Of a stretch of 64,000 nucleotides of DNA, positions 60,501 through 64,000 are shown one piece after another. The DNA lies in the NCBI RefSeq assembly GCF_017874425.1, contig NZ_JAGGLL010000004.1:1-64000 (forward strand). The letters are read 5' to 3'. The notes beneath the pieces were generated by a model, which saw only the letters and a program-made list of their open reading frames with translations, made no database searches and was not told the DNA's origin. The translations under genes were made by a program, and so were the position numbers. Every line of letters begins with the position of its first letter. Position 1 is the stretch's first letter. Origin of the DNA: Clostridium punense (lineage in GTDB: Bacteria; Bacillota; Clostridia; Clostridiales; Clostridiaceae).

Positions 60501-60790
60501 CAGGATTAAACTTAACCTCAGCAGATATAGTAATTCATTTTGATCCTTGGTGGAATCCGGCAGTAGAGGACCAAGCAACGGATAGAGCCCACAGAATAGG
60601 GCAAGAAAATGTGGTAGAAGTGATTAAAATTATTGCCAAAGGAACTATTGAGGAAAAAATTCTTCAACTTCAGGAAGAAAAGAAAAAATTAATCTCTGAG
60701 CTTATGGGAGATGAATTATCAGTTGGAGAAGGCTTCTCTTCCTTAAGTGAAGAGGAAATTTTAGAGTTGTTTAAAGTACAAAGCATCTAA
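57536..60790 (+). CDS. SWIM zinc-finger SNF2 family ATPase
   Basis: A 1084-residue Swi2/Snf2 ATPase of the bacterial HepA/RapA-like class. The N-terminal SWIM zinc finger is C77-x-C79 … C94-x-H96 (CTCI and CCKH). A SNF2-associated region spans about 110-600. The ATPase starts with LREYQKVGYNWF and DEMGLGKTIQT (Walker A, about 645-655), then DEAQNIKN (about 743), ALTGTPIENSLMELWSIFDF and FILRRRKSDV. The second lobe has FSQFTSVLKN, SLKAGGTGLNLTSAD and DRAHRIGQ. It should move along duplex nucleic acid or remodel RNA polymerase; the target is unknown. The start has aaggaga. Confidence 0.92.
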   Translation: MLTEDMLLQIFTEETSGKNHLKGQRIINNDLVSLVDITTEENLICITGNVISENLFNEYRTKIEIDGAKRTFINTTCTCIDFEKNELKNNNYCCKHLVATFYKALDDLVKHPLLSNEKQNENHIIKHKGNILSMLLGDEQEKEEVKIEVYINKSPWDDELTAEFRIGLKTMMANELYVLKDINQFLLACDNSFPIAYGKKFSFYRDSHKLSSKDKRLLGFIEMLKTIEGKGVYGIKGRKSVIDGKYINIPNYLVREFFQTIKMHRAYLNEGFFYRTTETEILLEAPMIDFDIKTIRDNYVLKSPGGMPMILGVNEDVFLYGTTVYLPDYEFCYKIKPYLHVFSGDKAISIPMDEEDTILRKLIPDLNVLSPRVSLGKSVKEKIVMGNCSFNFYFDQQQKHITLNLKVKYEAYEFNILEEFTEKVIYRDHKKEAQVLGTIKRLGFEEQRGKFYFRRGEDYIFNFFKSEVHKLQEIGGVYYSENFKGVKALGVKGIKATIASGKYNYFDMDFKLGDVDPRETVKILRAFRDNLKYYKLKTGEYLDLEELETKKFLKLLDDLSENNIENNKLEIAKSKAHYLESYLEENSIRYIKGKSKLKEVTEKIKNISKLKFKEAIDLQGALREYQKVGYNWFKTLEYLGFGGVLGDEMGLGKTIQTIAYVSSCKNTKTLIVTPTSLVYNWVEEFERFAPSCKVVAVSGSPEERELIIGNLKEFDVIITSYNLLKRDLNLYDKIEFYNVVIDEAQNIKNPHSQNAMAVKEIKGKNKFALTGTPIENSLMELWSIFDFIMPGYLYDEKRFSVRYHKKLKEAPEILAELRNLVNPFILRRRKSDVIKELPEKIEKTLRVNLSEEQKKIYNIYAKYAVELMEKKVRDEEFQNSKIEILAYITKLRQICLDPKVLMNDYEGDSGKVEALVELLHKGIDEGHRILVFSQFTSVLKNIGSRISSEGITYSYLDGAVPLEKRMNMVKSFNQGENSVFLISLKAGGTGLNLTSADIVIHFDPWWNPAVEDQATDRAHRIGQENVVEVIKIIAKGTIEEKILQLQEEKKKLISELMGDELSVGEGFSSLSEEEILELFKVQSI

Positions 60791-60835
60791 AGTATGCTAT
60801 TATTCCATATTAAGCAAAAATATTGAGCACTTATA

Positions 60836-60888
60836 AAGCCATGAATAAATTGGGAAGTAATTAGTTCCACTATTATTCATGGCTTTAA
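60836..60888. terminator. Bidirectional terminator
   Basis: The arms AAAGCCATGAATAA and TTATTCATGGCTTT are perfect, with an inner GGAA/TTCC pairing. Confidence 0.85.
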
Positions 60889-61061
60889 TAATAATTAATT
60901 TAAAAGCATTGTTTTTGTCTCTGAATCCTCTAGTATAGAAAATAAAGTATGGGACATAAACAAGATGTGGGGTTATTCCATTAAAAATCTTTATTTTGAT
61001 TTCACTAAAGGTTTGAAGAAGTAATGTTATAAAGTATTAGCTTAACAACTCAAATTCAAAC

Positions 61062-62396
61062 CTATTTTGCCACATTTCCAGCTACATTTACTGCATCCCA
61101 AGTCCTAGCAAATGGTGGAGCATAACATAAATCTAGCATTCCGAGCTGTTCAGTAGTCATATTGTTAAATATAGCGGTTGATAAAATATCTACTCTTAGA
61201 ACAGCATCATCCTTTCCAATAATTTGACCACCTAAAATTATCTTAGTTTCTGGATTATAAATTAGTTTTATATAAAGATCACATTGGCCAGGATAGTAGC
61301 TAGTTTGATTTTTTTCTTCAATGAAGATAGTTTTATATGGAATATTATTTTTTATAGCTTCATTTTCAGAAATACCTGTTCGAGCCGCTTCTAAATCCAT
61401 TACTTTAATAGCCCCAGAGCCTAAAGTACCTTGAAAAGCGTTTTTTTGGCCTGCTAGGTTTTCTCCTACAATTCTTCCAATTTTATTAGCAGTTGTTGCA
61501 AGAGGAATATATATATTATCCTTTCGTACTATATGATAAACACTAGCACAATCTCCAGCAGCATAGATGTCTTTTACACTGGTTTCGCCAAATTGATCAA
61601 TGATTAAAGCACCATTTTTAAGCATTTCTATGCCGGTATCTTTTAAGAATCCAGTGTTAGGTCTTACTCCAGTACAAATTATTACTAAATCAGCTGGATA
61701 CCTTCCTTTATCAGTGATAACCTCTGTTACCTTTTTCTCACCTTTCAATTGTTTAACCATTTCTTTAAGATGTAATTCTACACCGTGGTTTATTAGTGCT
61801 TCTTCCATAATATCTGTAATTTCCTTATCAAAAGAATCAGGAAGCACCCTAGCATCTAACTGAATTAATCTGCAATTTTTTTCTAGTTTTTTCATGGCCT
61901 CCGCAGCTTCAATTCCGATATATCCAGCCCCTATTATCACAATGTTTTTAATTTCTTCTTTTTTAAGCTGTTCTTTTATAGCTATACCATCCTCATATTC
62001 TTTTAAGGTGAATACATTTTCAAGCTTAACATTTTCTATAGGAGGAATAACAGGACTAGCACCAGTAGCAATCATTAATTTATCGTAATTGTCCTCAAAT
62101 TCTTTTCCTGTAGTTAAGTCTAAAACTTTCAAAGTTTTATTATTTATATTAACATTTAAAACTTCGTGCTTTATATTAACTTCTATGCCACTTTCTTCAA
62201 ACTCTTCTTTGGTTCTAGCTATCATTACCTTAGGATCTGTGAAGAAATCTCCAATGAAGTATGGAAGACCACAGGCTCCCCAAGAAACCACTTCAGTTCT
62301 TTCATAGACTACTATATCTGCATTTTTATCAATTCGTTTTGCTTTTGCAGCAGCACTCATACCAGCTGCAACTCCACCTATTATAATTATTCTCAT
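61062..62396 (-). CDS. CoA-disulfide reductase / NADH oxidase-like FAD oxidoreductase
   Basis: A 444-residue flavoprotein of the Nox/CoADR family. The FAD motif is GGVAAGMSAAAKAKR (7-21), the single redox cysteine is Cys42 in SWGACGLPYFIGD, and the NAD(P)H motif is IIGAGYIGIEAAEAM (about 155-169). A second FAD motif is IYAAGDCA (about 273-280). The C-terminal dimer domain is present. Family members reduce CoA disulfide, polysulfide or O2 with NAD(P)H; which applies here is not decided by sequence. The start has a strong aaggagg site on the minus strand. Confidence 0.9.
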   Translation of the reverse strand: MRIIIIGGVAAGMSAAAKAKRIDKNADIVVYERTEVVSWGACGLPYFIGDFFTDPKVMIARTKEEFEESGIEVNIKHEVLNVNINNKTLKVLDLTTGKEFEDNYDKLMIATGASPVIPPIENVKLENVFTLKEYEDGIAIKEQLKKEEIKNIVIIGAGYIGIEAAEAMKKLEKNCRLIQLDARVLPDSFDKEITDIMEEALINHGVELHLKEMVKQLKGEKKVTEVITDKGRYPADLVIICTGVRPNTGFLKDTGIEMLKNGALIIDQFGETSVKDIYAAGDCASVYHIVRKDNIYIPLATTANKIGRIVGENLAGQKNAFQGTLGSGAIKVMDLEAARTGISENEAIKNNIPYKTIFIEEKNQTSYYPGQCDLYIKLIYNPETKIILGGQIIGKDDAVLRVDILSTAIFNNMTTEQLGMLDLCYAPPFARTWDAVNVAGNVAK

Positions 62397-62525
62397 ATTA
62401 AAGCCTCCTTTTTATGTGTAAATAGTAAAGTTAAATACAAGTATAATTTTACCTATAAATTACCTTTTTAACCATAGTTTTAGTATTATACATCATGAAA
62501 AAATTAAATAGGTCAGTATGAGCAC

Positions 62526-62771
62526 CTATTTTAATTCAATATTTTCTATACCTTTAGTATCAATTTTGTAGTTGCCTCTGTCAGCTTGTTTTTTAATAAA
62601 TCCTTTCTTAGTTAACTCTTCAAGACAGGTTTTAAGAGTTCTGATGTGCTCCTTGTTATCGGACAAATTAAGGGCTACTCTAATTTTGGTAAGACTTTGT
62701 GGTGATGATTCCTTATTTTCATATAGATAGTTTAAGATATTATCTTCAGTTTCTTTTATATTAGCTTTCAT
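62526..62771 (-). CDS. Small winged-helix DNA-binding protein
   Basis: An 81-residue protein that is nearly one winged-helix domain: helices DNILNYLYENKE, LTKIRVALNLSD and HIRTLKTCLEELTKKG, then the wing FIKKQADRGNYKIDTKGIE. It resembles small MarR/Rrf2-like or RepA-type wHTH regulators but no family was fixed. It starts only 16 bp from the MITE-like repeat, so its promoter lies inside or beyond the element. Its neighbour downstream on the same strand is the CoADR-like gene. Confidence 0.75.
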   Translation of the reverse strand: MKANIKETEDNILNYLYENKESSPQSLTKIRVALNLSDNKEHIRTLKTCLEELTKKGFIKKQADRGNYKIDTKGIENIELK

Positions 62772-63260
62772 AGAAGTCCTCCTTATAAGGCATCTTCAAA
62801 AAATAAATAAGTCAATCTGCTCGTCTATTTTGTGCTATACTGCGTCAACAGAACCCTTTGATAGCCCCACTATCTGCGGAACCTGTTTTCTTGTCTGCAC
62901 AAGCTTGCTTGTGAACACAAAATAGCCTTCACATCTTGGACTTGTTATTTATTTTCAAATGCCTAAGTGTATTTATTCATGGTACATAATTATACTACAT
63001 AAATTACCATTTACAACAGGGGTTATAAATATAACTTTACCCAGGATAATAAATTTATTAAACTATATATGAAGTTTACTGATAATAGATTTTATGTTAT
63101 AGTACATTGGATTTTAGTATATAAGTTGCAATATTACTTCTGCATTATAAGATAATTTTATCCAACATATATTATAGAGAATGCAAAATAGACTTAGATA
63201 TATTAATGCATTATCTTTAATGCATTAATATAAATTATAAAAACTAAGGAAGAGATGCTT
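62772..63260. other. Intergenic region containing MITE-like copy 2
   Basis: The repeat occupies 62788-62964. The remaining 300 bp are AT-rich and carry TTAATGCATTAATAT-type small repeats (63198-63232: ATATTAATGCATTA and TAATGCATTAATAT), which form an inverted repeat before the exonuclease-helicase gene. Confidence 0.55.
62788..62964. repeat. MITE-like repeat, copy 2 (177 bp)
   Basis: Same element as 16932-17091, same orientation, highly similar at both ends. It differs by an extra 17-20 bp containing the small palindrome CACAAGC-TT-GCTTGTG and by decay of the internal CAGAACC hairpin. No coding capacity. Confidence 0.88.
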
Positions 63261-64000
63261 ATGAAACCCTATTCGTTGCTTAATAATGTAATATTTTTAG
63301 ATATAGAAACTACGGGAATAGATCCGTATAGTGATAGAATAATTGAAATTGGAGCTATAAAAATTAAGGGAGGAAAAGTTACTGAATTTAGTACATTAGT
63401 TAATCCCAAAAGACAAGTGCCATTAAATATCTTAGACTTGTGTAAAGACTTAAGCTTAGAGGAAATAAAACAGGCAAGACCCATTGAAGCAATAATGAAG
63501 GAATTTTTGATATTTATTGAGGATTTACCCCTAATTTGTCATAATGCTAGTTTTGAAAGAAGCTTTTTAAAGATTTCCAATGAATTTTTAGATTCTATGG
63601 AGCTTGCAGCTATTCTTTATCCTGAACTTTCAGAGTTTAATCTTCAATACTTAATAAAAAAGTTCTTGCCCAATTCTAGAGAAGAAAGTCATAGAGGCCT
63701 AAGTGATTCAAAGGATACCCTAGAGGTTTTAAATTATATGCTTAGTAGTTTTTACATAGAAAATGGCTATGCACTTCCAATGAGTATTTTAGAGCTTGAA
63801 AAGTGGAATTGGTATAAATATTTAACTAGTTTAAAAACTGAAGAGGTTAACTATTTTATTAATGACAAGTGGAAGAACAACACAAAACCCAAAACACAAC
63901 TTAACTTGAGTTTTGCATTAAAGGACTATGAAAAGCTTTTTAAAAGCCAGGATATATGGCAGAGACGAGGAAGCTCTTATACGGAAAGACCACAACAAAT
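63261..64000 (+). CDS. DnaQ-like exonuclease fused to DinG-like helicase (partial, cut by window end)
   Basis: The frame is open to the end of the window, so only the first 246 residues are seen. Residues 9-170 form a DEDDh 3'-5' exonuclease: FLDIETTGIDP (Asp14, Glu16; about 12-22), CHNASFERSFL (Asp replaced by Glu in the second motif, about 94-104) and HRGLSDSKDTL (about 148-158). The final residues (DIWQRRGSSYTERPQQ) match the start of the DinG-type helicase domain, whose family signature begins with YxxRPQQ. ATG 63261 follows aaggaaga. The full gene is likely around 800-900 codons. Confidence 0.8.
   Translation, partial: MKPYSLLNNVIFLDIETTGIDPYSDRIIEIGAIKIKGGKVTEFSTLVNPKRQVPLNILDLCKDLSLEEIKQARPIEAIMKEFLIFIEDLPLICHNASFERSFLKISNEFLDSMELAAILYPELSEFNLQYLIKKFLPNSREESHRGLSDSKDTLEVLNYMLSSFYIENGYALPMSILELEKWNWYKYLTSLKTEEVNYFINDKWKNNTKPKTQLNLSFALKDYEKLFKSQDIWQRRGSSYTERPQQ

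Overview
The window is AT-rich DNA of a strict anaerobe, most likely a Clostridium sensu stricto. The evidence is the low-GC codon use, G-rich Shine-Dalgarno sites, a T-box leader, an [FeFe]-hydrogenase of the HydABC type, an FprA flavoprotein, PduL, a CbADH-type secondary alcohol dehydrogenase and clostridial DUF families. Most genes lie on the + strand. No tRNA, rRNA, CRISPR array, prophage or complete insertion sequence was seen. Mobile-type DNA is limited to two copies of a 160-177 bp MITE-like repeat.

Layout: 0.1-3.2 kb holds two GNAT acetyltransferases and a TetR regulator with a membrane protein (DUF5692-like). 3.4-7.2 kb holds the nickel chaperones HypB and HypA flanking a large Fe-S flavoprotein, with no [NiFe] enzyme nearby. 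7.3-9.3 kb is a T-box leader and glutamyl-tRNA synthetase. 9.7-12.7 kb holds a small transporter, a UvrC-like protein without its C-terminal nuclease half, and a SHOCT protein. 12.8-15.1 kb is a MutS2-like ATPase without Smr domain, preceded by what looks like an attenuator with a tiny leader ORF. 15.2-20.5 kb holds an acetyltransferase, a secreted protein, a DUF4397 protein whose tail was rewritten by the repeat, and a YxlEFG-like ABC exporter.

20.9-26.3 kb contains metabolic single genes: YgeW, secondary alcohol dehydrogenase (candidate Rex operator), PduL, nitroreductase and a CopZ-like chaperone (candidate CsoR-type operator). 27.2-35.3 kb holds HelD, an iron-regulated-looking flavodoxin/DUF3793 pair (candidate Fur box), a chemoreceptor, an amidase and a DUF2512 protein. 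35.4-38.4 kb is the NAD biosynthesis operon nadA-nadB-nadC (- strand) under a perfect palindrome typical of the niacin repressor NiaR. 39-49.6 kb holds two transporters, a flavin reductase, UvsE, FprA and a hybrid sensor kinase with two kinase cores.

50.4-54.7 kb is the electron-bifurcating hydrogenase operon hydC-hydB-hydA plus a small thioredoxin-like ferredoxin, with a second candidate Rex site just before hydC. 54.9-64 kb holds a TruA paralogue whose catalytic Asp is Glu, a methyltransferase, a lipoprotein, a SWIM-SNF2 ATPase, a CoA-disulfide-reductase-like flavoprotein, a winged-helix protein, the second repeat copy, and the start of a DnaQ-DinG type exonuclease-helicase cut by the window end.

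The physiological thread is redox and metal management in a fermenter: H2 production and alcohol formation are linked by candidate Rex sites, NAD supply by NiaR, iron limitation by Fur/flavodoxin, copper by a CsoR-like site, and O2/NO by FprA. The least explained items are the MutS2-like gene behind an attenuator, the TruA paralogue with an altered catalytic residue, and the hypB-flavoprotein-hypA cluster.
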